This document shows positions 45,905 to 57,420 of a stretch of DNA of 64,000 nucleotides, piece by piece. Within the stretch, counting starts at the first letter, position 1. Each line of letters opens with the position of its first letter. Origin of the DNA: Nyssa sinensis (Eukaryota > Streptophyta > Magnoliopsida > Cornales > Nyssaceae); contig CM018051.1 in NCBI GenBank assembly GCA_008638375.1, positions 39,331,177 through 39,395,176 of the forward strand, written 5' to 3'. A model generated the notes under the pieces. It was not told the origin of the DNA and ran no database searches. It was given only the letters and a program-made list of their open reading frames with translations. Made by a program: the position numbers and the translations under genes.

Positions 45905-47496
45905 TAAGTGATAACTAAGATTTTCATTTTCACTTTAATTATTTGGATAATCCCTTCAATTTAACCAAATTGATAGAGATAATAAACAATAAGCATAAGA
46001 AAGTGTTACGTAACTCATGAGAGAAAGTAAGTGTATATTGTGTAACTATAGATTGAGTTCATTCTTCATTCCACTCAAGTCGAGTCCTAACATTTTGAAA
46101 CTTAGTTTTTCTATCTTCCCCTGAAAGGCTTAATGCTTCTAGAGCTACTAACTCATTAGTAATGCACCACCACCCATGCAGGGTTATAGTTCGTAACTGA
46201 TGGGACACACCATCCCTATCATAAATTGATCCACCGGGAAATAGAGAAATCTCACTAGCACACACTCTCGCTATTTCATAAATTTAAAGCCTTTTATTAA
46301 ATTCCTAACCAAGGCATCACAATCCCAACAATCTCACATCCCTCCTTATTCAATTTATCGCAATGAGAAATTATCCACATTTTGTCATTCATTTCCATTT
46401 CATATTTTCTATCATCATCAATGTTTCTCAATTCATTTACAAACATGCCAATAAGTAACATCATTTCATCATTTATCACTAAAGTACAATAATGATAAGA
46501 CAACCTAGTATGAGACATACATGTATACATGGTATTCAACAGTTCTATCATCCAACTCAAGTATGAGAAATAAATTTGTACATGGTATTCAAAAATTTTA
46601 TCATCCAATTCAAGTATGATAAATACATACACATATGGTGTTCAAAGATTTTATCACTCATCTCAAACACATGCCAATACTAGTACCATTCAAGATATTC
46701 AACATTCTACTATATTCCAAGGCATGAAAAATATAGAAACATATGACATTATAGGAACAATCACAAGATAAGTAAAATACGTCATGCTTCACATGGAAAA
46801 CACCAAACTTTCAACCTAGGTAAGAATGCCTACCTCACAACCTTAAGAGAAATAAATTCTTATGTGTAGAGAGAGAGATTCCAAGACCCTAGCTCAATCC
46901 TTGCTCTCAAACCCTAAGAAGAGAGGTACACCGTTCAGATACTTATTCAAACTAAATCTGTAAGGAAAATGAAAAACTATAAAAAGAAACCCTGTTGTTT
47001 TTGAAGAAATCCCAACTTTCAATCGGTGAGAATCTTCCTAAAGATGAATCCTAGCACAAGGATGTATTTGTGTAACCTGGTAATCCATGAAAACCCAGAA
47101 AACATCGAACCCTAACTTACATCTTGTCTAAAAAAGCTTTGAAGAATAATGAGAAATGAAGTTTGTGCATAGATGGCCTTTCAACTCGCAACTTAAAGTG
47201 GTCTGTCAAATGCTTGTTCGAACGAATAAGGCCTCGTTCAAACAAGTGTGCCTTTGTTCAAACGAGTATCGAACGAAGACCAAATAAAAGGTTATTGGTG
47301 CTCGTTCAAATGAAGACGAGAAACTTGGCTTCTCTTCTGATTCTACATTTCATGTCTCTACCCCAATTCATCTCACATTACATTATTCAAGTTTTTCCCC
47401 TCTTATTCATATGTTTGTGATTATTATTTTCATGCAGAGCTAGGATTATCCATTATTTACTAATTTATTTATTTTTTAATTTTAAGAAACGTTACA

Positions 47497-47508
47497 ACCT
47501 CTCCCTTT
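47497..47508 (-). other. E5 polypurine tract
   Basis: Minus strand AAAGGGAGAGGT directly before the LTR start TGTAACG. Confidence 0.8.
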
Positions 47509-47510
47509 AA

Positions 47511-47701
47511 AGAAATTGTTTCCCCAAAATTTAAGTAATACCTCTATCAAGGAATAATTTCAGATGTTTAGTACGCAGTTCATCTTCTCATTCCCATGTT
47601 GCCTCCTCCATGCTATGATATTTCCATAAGACCTTGACCAATGGAATGTTGTTGCCTCGTAAGAATTGTTTTCTTGAATCCAGAATTCGAATGGGTCGCT
47701 C
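47511..47701 (-). pseudogene. E5 integrase C-terminus, distal fragment
   Basis: The minus-strand translation gives RPIRILDSRKQFLRGNNIPL, VKVLWKYHSMEEATWE and a stop, the chromodomain-like tail also seen in E1 (1466-1890). It is separated from its upstream half (57178-57420) by the solo LTR. The TSD CGCTC is at 47697-47701. Confidence 0.8.
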
Positions 47702-49870
47702 TGTCAAGACATGAAACCCACGCTGTGCGGATCTCGAATTGTGATCGCCGCCTTTAGGCCCGAGGGCTTTAGGACGATGCTCACATAAGCAGTAGTATCG
47801 GACAAGGGTGCGGCCCGTGTTTGCGGAAGCGTGAAAAACTTTTTCTTTTCTTTTCTTATTTTAAAATTTTGCACATCCGTCCGGTACTGCCACTCTTCAC
47901 ATTGGTACACATGATTATACATTCAGAACAAAATAAAGAACTAAAGAATTTATAATTACAATCATATTTAGTTGTCCCATGGGCTTAATACATACCAGTT
48001 TACTGTCTTCTAATACAAGTCACTAACTAGAATTTCATAGTGTTCTTCAAAGACTGTTAATCCTGAAATAAGCTTCCTATGCCCTTCCTCAAAATGAGCT
48101 GTCACATTTCGAAACCCCACCCTACACGGATGTCGAGGACGTGATGCCAGTCAGTAGCCACGCGACCAACCGAAGGCAAATTCTGAACTTTCTGGTGAAT
48201 TGCACTCCGACTGTAGGGTCAGATGCAGCGAAATTTAAAACCTTTTTTTTTTTTGTCAAAGGAATGCAACTCATGTATCCACCATAAGGGTATGTACCAC
48301 AGAGCAAGTCTAAATCCAAAATAGCTAATAGTTCTAAGTTCAGAGCATATCTATAAACAGGCATATAACAACAGAGCAGATCTAATATCTTTAGAGTACC
48401 ATTCATTCCCATGAGCCATGTCCTTATATCCAGTGTATATAAATCAAGTCAACCGTATCATATCACTCACCTGAATAAACAGATTCAATCCACAATAATC
48501 GAGTCACCACAGATCAGTGCCATCAGATCCTTTACTTGAAGTGTCACTCGGCCTGTCATGTCATATCATAGTGCCTTCTCATCCAATAGAGATAATTCCT
48601 GAAAAACGTTAGGGAATGGGGTGAGCTTCGAAAAGCCCAATGAGTAACACAAGTTCCCTGTCATAGGTTTCAAACCCGGTCTTGTTTATAAATCACAAGG
48701 ATAGTTCAATCGCTTTAGAATGGCAGTTTTATAAATCTACTTTGAATGTAGTTTAAGTAGATTAAAACGGGACTGAACTAAACGGAACAACAAATCAGGA
48801 CGGACGGAACAGTACACGATGCCAATATATCAACAAGAGTATAGGCAATTAAATCAAATATTAGAACAGATCAGTACTGAGCGGAACATAACAGAGCATA
48901 ACAAACAATATGTTAGTTAGGCACATAATCAAGCCTACTTATGCCAGACCGCTCATAACAGGAATGGTACCCAGAGTCAGACACAACATAACAGAACAAA
49001 ACCAGACAGACCATATAACGGAACAAGACAAACCAAACAAAACAATAGAGTAGGACGGGACAGAATCATGCCACGTGTAATGCAGTGCAAGAGTTTGCAT
49101 TTAAAAACATGCATTCAGACAGTATAACATTCAAAATGTACAGTGCATCAAAATGCAATATCTAGACAGTAACTTATATACCAAGTCAGAAGTTCCAAGC
49201 TACTCATACGGTATAGTATACAAAACAGTGCAGTACATCAAAATACAATAGCTGGACAATATAACTTATGCATCAAGTCAAGAATTCGGACAGATCATAA
49301 CGGAACTTGGACCATATATCAATCAAGGCAGACACAATAGCAACAGACGGAACATAACGGAATCAGACGGAACAAAACATCAGTCAAAGACACAGGCATA
49401 ATTAAGGACAGAGGCATAACGGGACGGAACATAGCGGAACAAGCGAAGCAATATATCAATCAGAACGAGGCATATCGGAACTGAACATGACGGAACAAAG
49501 TAGAACAATATATCAATCAGAACAAGGCATATCATCAACGGATAGATCATAACGGAATTGGACCATATATCGATCAAGACAGACAGATCATTAACGAACA
49601 GAACATAACGGAATCGAATGGAACAAAGCATCAGTCAAAGACACAGGAATACGGTCAAGGGTAGAGGAATAACATTAGCGGGTAGAATACAACGGTACTA
49701 AGCGAAAACCCTATATCCATTAATTTAAGGATGGATTCATATCATGTATGATGTAGTACGAAAGGGTATACATTAAGTATATGCTTTTAAACAGTATAAC
49801 GCGCAAAACAGTACAGTGCATCAAAGTACGGTATCTAGACAGTAACTTATACACCAAGTCAGGAGTCTAG

Positions 49871-50030
49871 GTTATTCACAAAGGACAGACAGTGAATCAA
49901 AATACAGTACAGTGTTAGAAGTTACTCACAAATGACAGACAATGAATCAAAATACAGTACAGTGTCAGGAGTTACTCACAAAGGACAGACAGTGAATCAA
50001 AATACAGTACAGTGTCAGGAGTTACTCACA
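49871..50030. repeat. 50-bp tandem repeat, three full units
   Basis: Units 49871-49920, 49921-49970 and 49971-50020 each start GTTACTCACAAAGGACAGAC (or a near variant), followed by a 10-bp partial unit. Confidence 0.95.
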
Positions 50031-50329
50031 AACTTTACGTTTATCTCCTTGCACAGATAATCTGATAATCTCTAGATATTGTCTCATGCACATCCTTGTA
50101 TATCCTGAATAGTCATCAATCATAGACAGATCAGAATTTAACCATTCATGGCTGATTCATCATCTTAGGTATCTATCGGATTACCTAAGGTAGCCCAGTA
50201 GCCTACTACCCTTTTCATCAGGTGTCACCCGAGGCTATTATTTCTTCTACTTAAGCTCAGTAGTCATCAGGATTATGATATAAGTCATTTAGACTTCAAT
50301 CGTCATCAATTAAGCATATATTTAGCCTT

Positions 50330-51460
50330 AGGGGTAAAATGGTAATTTTGTCATTCTTGTCCCGGACCCGTCATGGTCCTCAGAATAGTCTACATATCTT
50401 ATGTATGAAGTTCTAAGCCTTTTAGACTTAAATCGGTATCAGTTAGGTATTTATTTAACCTTAGGGGCAAAATGGTAATTTTATCATTCTTGCCCCAGAC
50501 CCTATTGTGGTCCTCAGAATGTCCCATATATCTTACATATAAATTCCTAAGTCCTTTGGACTTCATTTGGTATCTGTTTTAGATCATCGGGACACATCGG
50601 TCATTTCTCATTGTACGCTCTAACAGTTCTAGAGTCTTATTTAGCCCTTCGGTCATCATAATTAAACTTATGATAATTTTATCAGATCAGATTGGCCTCT
50701 ATCTTGCACTTACAATGCTCAGGGGTATGTTGGTCATTTTACGTTTTGTGTAATTCTGACCCCGAATCGTCATTTAATCTTGTGTACAGTCTCACAGGCA
50801 TTTGGACTTCCATCGGTATCAGTTTCGTCCAATTTGGACATCATTCAGACTTTGTATAATATTAGGGGCGTTTTGGTAATTTCACACTTGGTGCGATTCT
50901 GACCCCGATTCGTTTTTTAGTCATGCATACAGTTTCATAGGTGTCCGGGTTCCTATCGGTATCAGTTTCGTCCAATCGGACGTCATTTGGGCTTTGTACA
51001 ATATCAGGGGCAATTCGATAATTTTTACATGCATCATATTTTTCGGACTTCAGTTCATAAAATAGACCTCACCGTTAGGTCCAGAGTGTCCGACATAATT
51101 AAATTGGACTATGTTTTATGTCCAATTGGCTCTGGGAATCATTAGGGGCAATTCAGTCATTTACAATTTATGTGTCTGTATTTTTCGGGTCTTCGGTTCA
51201 TTAAACGGACCTCACCGTTGAGTTCAGAATGCCTGACATAATCAGAATATGCTATCTTTTATTTTTATTTGGGCCTAGGTATCATCAAGGGCAGTACAGT
51301 CATTTACCACTTACGGGTCTGTATTTTTTGGGACTTAATTTCCCCAATCGGACTCCGCCATTGAGTCCGGAATGCTTGAAATAGTGAAAATACACTATTT
51401 ATTTAACTTATTTGGACTCCGTTTGACATATTTAATGTCCAGGGGTAAAATTATAATTTT
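50330..51460. repeat. Degenerate tandem array of an LTR module
   Basis: A box of the form AGGGGCAAAATGGTAATTTT recurs near 50330, 50463, 50590, 50712, 50861, 51006, 51143, 51287 and 51441. Each copy is followed by a phrase like ACGGACCTCACCGTTGAGTC or CCGACCC-type sequence and CCGACATAAT. Spacing is roughly 120-155 bp. The same module occurs singly in other LTRs of the window. Confidence 0.75.
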
Positions 51461-53064
51461 ACCTATTTAATAAAATAATTAAATAATTATTTAATTATTT
51501 TTTTGAGGGGCTTAATTGCACAATTTTTTCAAAATCTGGGCCATTGTATAATATTCAGAACTGTTGGGGGTTAAACCGTAATATCAGAAAACATTTGGGG
51601 GTCAAAATAGAATTTTATAAATTAAGGGTTCAAACGCATTGGTTTTAGGGTTCAAGAACTGAACCGGTTCAAAATTCTTAAAAACCAACCGGTTTTGTGA
51701 CCTTCAGAAAACCGGGATAAGATATCCCCGTTAACCGCAATTTCTCTCTTACCCGTATTCAGGTTAACCCAAATTCCAATTTCTATTTCGTGCATCCGTA
51801 ACCAAACAGGCTGAATCAGATTTTAAATTAAAACATCCCAACATCAAAACGGTGCAGTTTCATTAATGGGGTGGCACGCTCGCTGCCCGACCCGTGTATT
51901 AGTCGACTGGGCCAACTCAACTTGACTCGGTCAACTCGGCCAAGTCAACTCTGTCTTCCCTATCGCCTCTACTACTGTAGCCCTAGTTTACAGTTTCTGT
52001 TTTTCTTCAATTCATGAAGTTTCAGGCAGATTTTTCAACTGATTTTCATCCCAAAACATTTCTGGGAGTTAGACCAATACTTTGGCATGAGTTTAGAGCC
52101 TCGAATCTAAAGATTGAGCTCTGTTTAGCCCGATTATTGTGAGGGGTTTCAGTTCGGTTGTATGGCCTCATTTCTCAACCAAACCTCATGAGGTTTGGCT
52201 TGTTGTGACCGTATGTCCATGGGGATCAACATTCCATTCATAAATTTCAATTTAAGAGCCCATTGCAGAATTTGGGTTTCATGGCCGAGACAAATAGTTT
52301 CGATTTTGAGGGTCTAAACCTGGGTTTCCAAGTCGTGGATCAGTGGTTTTGGGGTCCTATAAGGGTCTAGTTCATGTTTAGACCATCAAAATTCAGTTTG
52401 GTTATGGTCGATTCAGACCTGCAACTTGGGGTCCATCCATGGCAGTTTGTTCTCGGTTCTGTGTTTTCTAGCCTTATTTGACTGTCCCAATTAATTCAGA
52501 ACAGTCCTAAGGTCTCACAGGAGCTTATATATATGGTTCATATGGACCAAAACTTATCAGAATAGTACTAGTAATCCAAACAGAAAATTTTAGCAGTTTT
52601 GGGTTTATACCTTTCAATCAGTGGCTGTTCTCCTCTTGGCTCGATTCAGGCCTGTTCATGGCTTGGTCCAGGTTTTTGTGTGTGCTCCTGTCCCACTCGT
52701 GCCCTCAGTTCTCCTCTCTTTGTGCATTACATTCCATGGATACACACATATCATGCACACAAGGTTGTATACACATGCAAGCCTCACACAAGCAACTCTC
52801 TCTCTCTAACCCTCTCTTTCTCTATGTCAGTTTACAGGATTATTGCAGGTCTGATTTCCCTCCAAATGGAGACTTATAATTATCAGATTTCTTGTTCAAT
52901 ACGTCTCCCAAGCCTATAATTGATTTGCCTGAATTTTGGTTGGGAGCAGGTGAAATCGTGGGGTGAGAGAGGCATGATGGTCTATGGGGCATAGGGGTGA
53001 CGTATGCTGATGTGTTGCATGCTTGGTGATTGGTCACTTGGGAGGTGGCCAAATCAGATTTGTA

Positions 53065-53100
<36 letters not shown>

Positions 53101-53122
53101 TTTGTACATTTGTATACAAAGA

Positions 53123-53200
53123 TGCCCCTAGCCTAGTTGATAACTTTTTGAATGAAATTTCTTTGCTTCCATAGGTCAAGGGTTTAATTCCCCTTGGCCA
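53123..53200 (+). other. tRNA-like stretch in solo LTR
   Basis: CCTAGCCTAGTTGATAA resembles a pol III A box and AGGGTTTAATTCCCC a B box, about 40 bases apart. It may be a SINE remnant; no cloverleaf is claimed. Confidence 0.35.
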
Positions 53201-55389
53201 CTCTTTTGGCCATTTTCCATCATTTTAGGCTAAGGCCTCATTTGGCAGACACAGTAATTCAGTTTCAATGTTTCCTACCTAACTTTGATTCCGTAGCTCT
53301 TTTTTCAATGCGATTTGTTCCGAGAGTTTCGTATTTCAGTTATCTTCAGTGTCACAAGCTCCGTGTTGTTTATTATTTATTTTGGATTTCTATAGTTAGC
53401 TAATTCGAGTTTCGTCAATGCTAAAACGACATTATTTCACCTAATTAATTGATAATTAGGTTCGGGCATCACACCCTCTTCTCAAACATATTTAATTACT
53501 TTGTTGGTCTATCACGACCGCCGAGAGATTATGATTAATTCCCTTAATCATTCCTTAAATCGGAACTAATTAATAATTAGTAAATTAATTATTAATCATA
53601 CAGGGTCGGGGTGTTACATGAGCATAGTTTTACGTCTTCATCATCAAAATCTGGACTTGCTTTTAATCACCTCAAAGGGGGGTCGGATAAAAATCCGGTA
53701 AGCTAATCTAAGCTTGTGAGTAATTCTAACATTTGTCATAGGGTTTCAATTGGTAGTGGTTTAACACATGAGAGTTTGTAAGACAATCATTACCAATTTC
53801 TCGTATAATTTGAACACAGAGTATATTCATTCCTTTAAAACATAAAGTTTTGAACCATTTAAAGCATTCAAGCTAAACATATACTTCTTCACATAGAGTA
53901 TATGAACTTCAAAACATGTACATATGCATACTGAACATGAGGATAAAACCTGCTTGCTTTTTCATCTTTAAAACAAATAGCTTCGAAACATTTAAAGTAT
54001 TCAAGCTAATCATGTACTTCTTCACATATAGTATATGAACTTCAAAACATGTACATATGCATACTGAAAATGAGGGTAAAACCTGCTTCCATTTTCAACA
54101 CACACCTTGTCACTTCCATTAGTGGAATAAGTTTCGAACCAGATTTTTGTTTTACTTTACGTGGAGATATCTCATATGCCTGGGGGATTAGATCTTGCTA
54201 CTTGGCATTTATTCGTATTGTGGTTGAGTTCCGAAGAAACCCAACAAATCCATGGTGCTTATGCATAGTTTTTCTTGCATTTAAACACATTTAACACATG
54301 ACTTCTTCACCTAGACGCTTTTATGAAAATTCAAAACATGATGTTCATGAATTTATGATAAAATCTTCAAATATTTGGAATATGCAAATTCAGAGCACTT
54401 TACATAATTTGGCATTTAAAACTTAGACATGCTGAAATATATTTTTTGGAAAACTATAGTAGGAACCATTCACTGAGCATGTCACAACTGAGTTTATAAG
54501 AATAGAACAATTTAGCACTGAAATCATGTAAATATTGAATTTGGGATTCAATACTTCATATCTTTTGAACTTAAAACTTCTTCAAATCCGTGAAGTTAAA
54601 TCTCCACTTCAAATACAGGGTTACTCACCTCGATCCTTAGGGTTAGTGCTAAAAATGCGCTTTCCCACTTTCCTTGTAGTTCCTAAGAACAATTCATAAA
54701 TAGTCTCATTAACTTTACATTCACTGTAATGTCACCTATTGATTCTTCTTAACTTATGCTTAGATCGTATTAAATCCTAAACGATTTATGAATATTCCAT
54801 AAATTTCATGCGTACTTAATTTAACTTGTAATCTTAACCTATAACACGATTTAATGTGTTAATAATTAAATTCATTTCAGTTTATACTCTTTTGGTAGCT
54901 CCATTAATTTAAAGTTTAATTTTATTATTTCACATGTTCATGTGTCACGTCTTTTCATATTTTATTTCAAAATACGAATCCTACTTTTTAACTCAGAGCA
55001 TCGAACAGCGTTCTAGTTTACATGACTTTATGTCATTCATCAAATTTTATGTCTCTTCATTATAAGTACTTTTTTTGGTCAAATAGACTCTACCATTGAG
55101 TCTGGAACGTCGAAGAAAGTCAATTTAGACTCTCTCTAGTTTCAATTTGGCTTTAGGGGCACTAGGGGCAAAATGATAATTTTATCCCTTTACGTGTCTT
55201 TATTTCTCGAGGTCTCATCTCACAAAACGGACCTCAACATTGGTCTCAAAAGATCCAAGATAGTAAAAATACACTAATAACTTGTCCAATTTAGACATCG
55301 GACCCTTTCGTCATTATTTAATTTAATTAATTAATTTTATTTTATTTAATGTAATTTATATATATATTTGTGCATTAAAAAGGCACAGG

Positions 55390-55455
55390 ATTGTCCTGTC
55401 TAAAATGGTTCGTATGCTTCATTCCTTCCCTTTGGTTCCCTGTTCGAGTCCTAGC
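55390..55455 (+). other. tRNA-like stretch 1 in solo LTR
   Basis: CTAAAATGGTTCGTATGC and, about 35 bases on, CCCTGTTCGAGTCCTAGC match the general A-box and B-box pattern. Confidence 0.35.
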
Positions 55456-55549
55456 ATGCGTAGCACCTTTTTTCATTTTTCTTTATTTTTTCTTTTTCAT
55501 TATATATATATATATATATATATTTTTCCCTAATATATAACATGGGTAC

Positions 55550-55605
55550 CGACTGTCCCATTGGTAAAGAGTTAGGGTTGGTTTCGTGAGGTCGGGCATT
55601 CGAAC
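55550..55605 (+). other. tRNA-like stretch 2 in solo LTR
   Basis: CCATTGGTAAAGAGTTAG and GTCGGGCATTCGAACCTC look like D-arm and T-arm sequence. The truncated LTR has a counterpart at 31485-31530 (CATTCGAATCTAGGG). Confidence 0.4.
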
Positions 55606-57177
55606 CTCAAGGGCTACGGCCCTTTATTTTTTTCTAATTTTTCTTGACCCAAACGGCGTATAAAGGCCTTATCCGTGGATAGGCTATCCCCAATCGTGCA
55701 CAGGTTATCAAATTGGGCCCAAGACACGTAGCCAAACAGGTCGAATTAGGGTTTTAAACCCTGAAGCCTAAAAACGGCCTCGTCCTAATAATGCAGTGGC
55801 TAGCCCCATAGTGTGACGTGTCTGAGTCGACATAAGGCTGATTCATCTGAGTTAGGACTCGGTTGAGTCAACTCGCGAGTTGGCTCAGCGGGGTCTTCTT
55901 CTTTCCTACGCCTGGTTACTGTTGCCCTAATTTTAAGGATTTTTCATTTTTAATTTCGTGGATTTTAAACCACCAAATCTCTCTGTTTTCGATCCCATGT
56001 TGTTCTTGGAACCCTAAGGAAGGTTTTGGCATTCATTTGAGGGATTGGATTTGGTTCAAAAGGGTTGGTTGATCACACATAGCCCGACGGCTTTTATACT
56101 TGTAAATAGCCATTTCTCTATGAAGCTTTATGGGATTTGGCTGGTTGTGTTCCTTATTTAGAGGGCTTCAATTTCCCATTCCATAAACTTGGTTTAAGAG
56201 TCTATTTTAGAGGCTGGGTTTCAAACCCGAAACTTACAACTCCCATTTCTAGGGTTTTCTTGGTCGTGGTCTATTGTTTTTAAAACACTTGGAGGGTCTA
56301 GTTGAGATCCCAACAGGTTAAAGGGGGTTTGGTTGCCATTGATTCAGACCTGCTCTAAACATGGTCCATCAACGGTGGTTTCTCGTGGGTCTTGTGTTTT
56401 TAACTGTTTTTAAGACCTAATTTCATGCTTGATTTAGTTTAAACCTATACTAAGCATCATATATGCATAACAAAGCTTAAACTACTTACATACATGCAAA
56501 ATATTTTAGAGAGAGAAAATATAGTTTCAATATTTTCTCACCTTTTTTTCTTGATTCTCTTCTCCTTTTTCCTTCTGAATCCTTCTTTCTAACTTGTTGC
56601 TCCCTTTCCTTTTGATTCTTTTCTTAAGAAATGAGCATGCAGTGCATGCCTTTGTTTTTAAACAAATTCCCACTACCATCTCTCTCTTTCTCTCCATCCC
56701 TTCGTAGCCTAACTAGACTTCCCAATCCATTTAATTCTACTTTTTCCATTTCAGTTTTCCATTTAATTCTTGGCTTGATATTTTGTGTTATGTATATATA
56801 TATATATATATATTAAGCACACACTCAAAACACACACATAACCGCCACTCACACACTTTTTCACAGTTTTGCACACACATATATATACTTACATGTATAT
56901 ATATATTTATTTACATGTGTATATATGTGTATATATATATATATATACATACTTTAAACTATACACACCAAATACACACTTAGTGTGTGTATTTCTCTTA
57001 TGGTAATATACATATCATAATCATATGTATCTATTATACACCTAATATAATGCATATAAAGATGTAATTATTTGAGTATTCTTCGACTCTCGGTCTGCTC
57101 ATAGTTAATTTTAAACTACGGTTTGTTACCTCGTAATATGTGTCACATTACCCCATATTTCGGGTCAGGGTGTTACA

Positions 57178-57420
57178 CGCTCTTTATAACAAGTTTCCTC
57201 CTCAATACTCAAATTGGTCTAATATAAAACATGTGAATGATCGGGTTGATAGTTGTGAAGTATAGAAACATAAAACACATTTGAACTCCCACTAAATGTG
57301 GTGATATAGCAAGTCAGTAGGTGATATCCCCAATCCTTTCAAAGATCTCAAATGGTCCAATATACCTTGGTACCAACTTCCTATCACGGCCAAATCTAGC
57401 CAAACCCTTCCATGGGGCAA
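57178..57420 (-). pseudogene. E5 integrase C-terminus, proximal fragment
   Basis: The minus strand reads APWKGLARFGRDRKLVPRYI, then GPFEIFERIGDITY, then stops and a frame-shifted linker. This is the segment just before the LPP..VSML motif in Tekay/Del integrases. It joins 47701 across the solo LTR. LTR-A3 is inserted directly upstream at 57421. Confidence 0.8.

Larger units (their letters stand above)
36138..47496 (-). repeat. E5 3' LTR split by a younger element
   Basis: It begins TGTCACGCTCC at 36138 and ends ..GAAACGTTACA at 47496. Without the insertion it is about 2.1 kb. Left flank CTTCT; the other flank is outside the window. The U3 side holds TTCGAACGAA-type palindromes at 47216-47310. 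Confidence 0.8.
48100..53618 (-). mobile_element. Unusually long solo LTR (5519 bp, LTR-B group)
   Basis: Plus-strand ends are TGTCACATTTCG and ..CAGGGTCGGGGTGTTACA. Perfect duplications TGAGC flank it (48095-48099 and 53619-53623) inside the solo LTR of 47702-57177. Its end at 48100-48240 matches the ends of the LTRs at 24390-24532 and 29380-29529 on the opposite strand. Length is inflated by internal arrays: a degenerate GAAC-rich stretch (about 48770-49700), a 3 x 50-bp repeat (49871-50020) and about nine copies of a 120-155 bp module (50330-51460). No coding capacity. Confidence 0.92.
47702..57177 (-). mobile_element. Solo LTR (LTR-B group) with a second solo LTR nested in it
   Basis: Own sequence is 47702-48099 plus 53619-57177 (about 3.95 kb). 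Plus-strand ends are TGTCAAGACATG and ..GGGTCAGGGTGTTACA. Perfect 5-bp duplications CGCTC (47697-47701 and 57178-57182) lie in the E5 integrase. It has no PBS, PPT or coding part. It carries a palindromic box (55166-55189), two tRNA-like stretches (55390-55455 and 55550-55600), and (TA)n tracts near 55500 and 56800-56950. The related truncated copy is 30866-33143. Confidence 0.92.
36138..57420 (-). mobile_element. E5: Tekay-like Ty3/gypsy element, 3' end, heavily interrupted
   Basis: What remains, read on the minus strand, is an integrase C-terminal fragment (57420-57178 joined to 47701-47511), a polypurine tract (47497-47508) and a 3' LTR (47496-45905 joined to 36659-36138). Interruptions are the element at 36660-45904, the solo LTR at 47702-57177 and LTR-A3 from 57421. 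The 5' part lies beyond the window. It is the oldest layer of the right nest. Confidence 0.8.
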
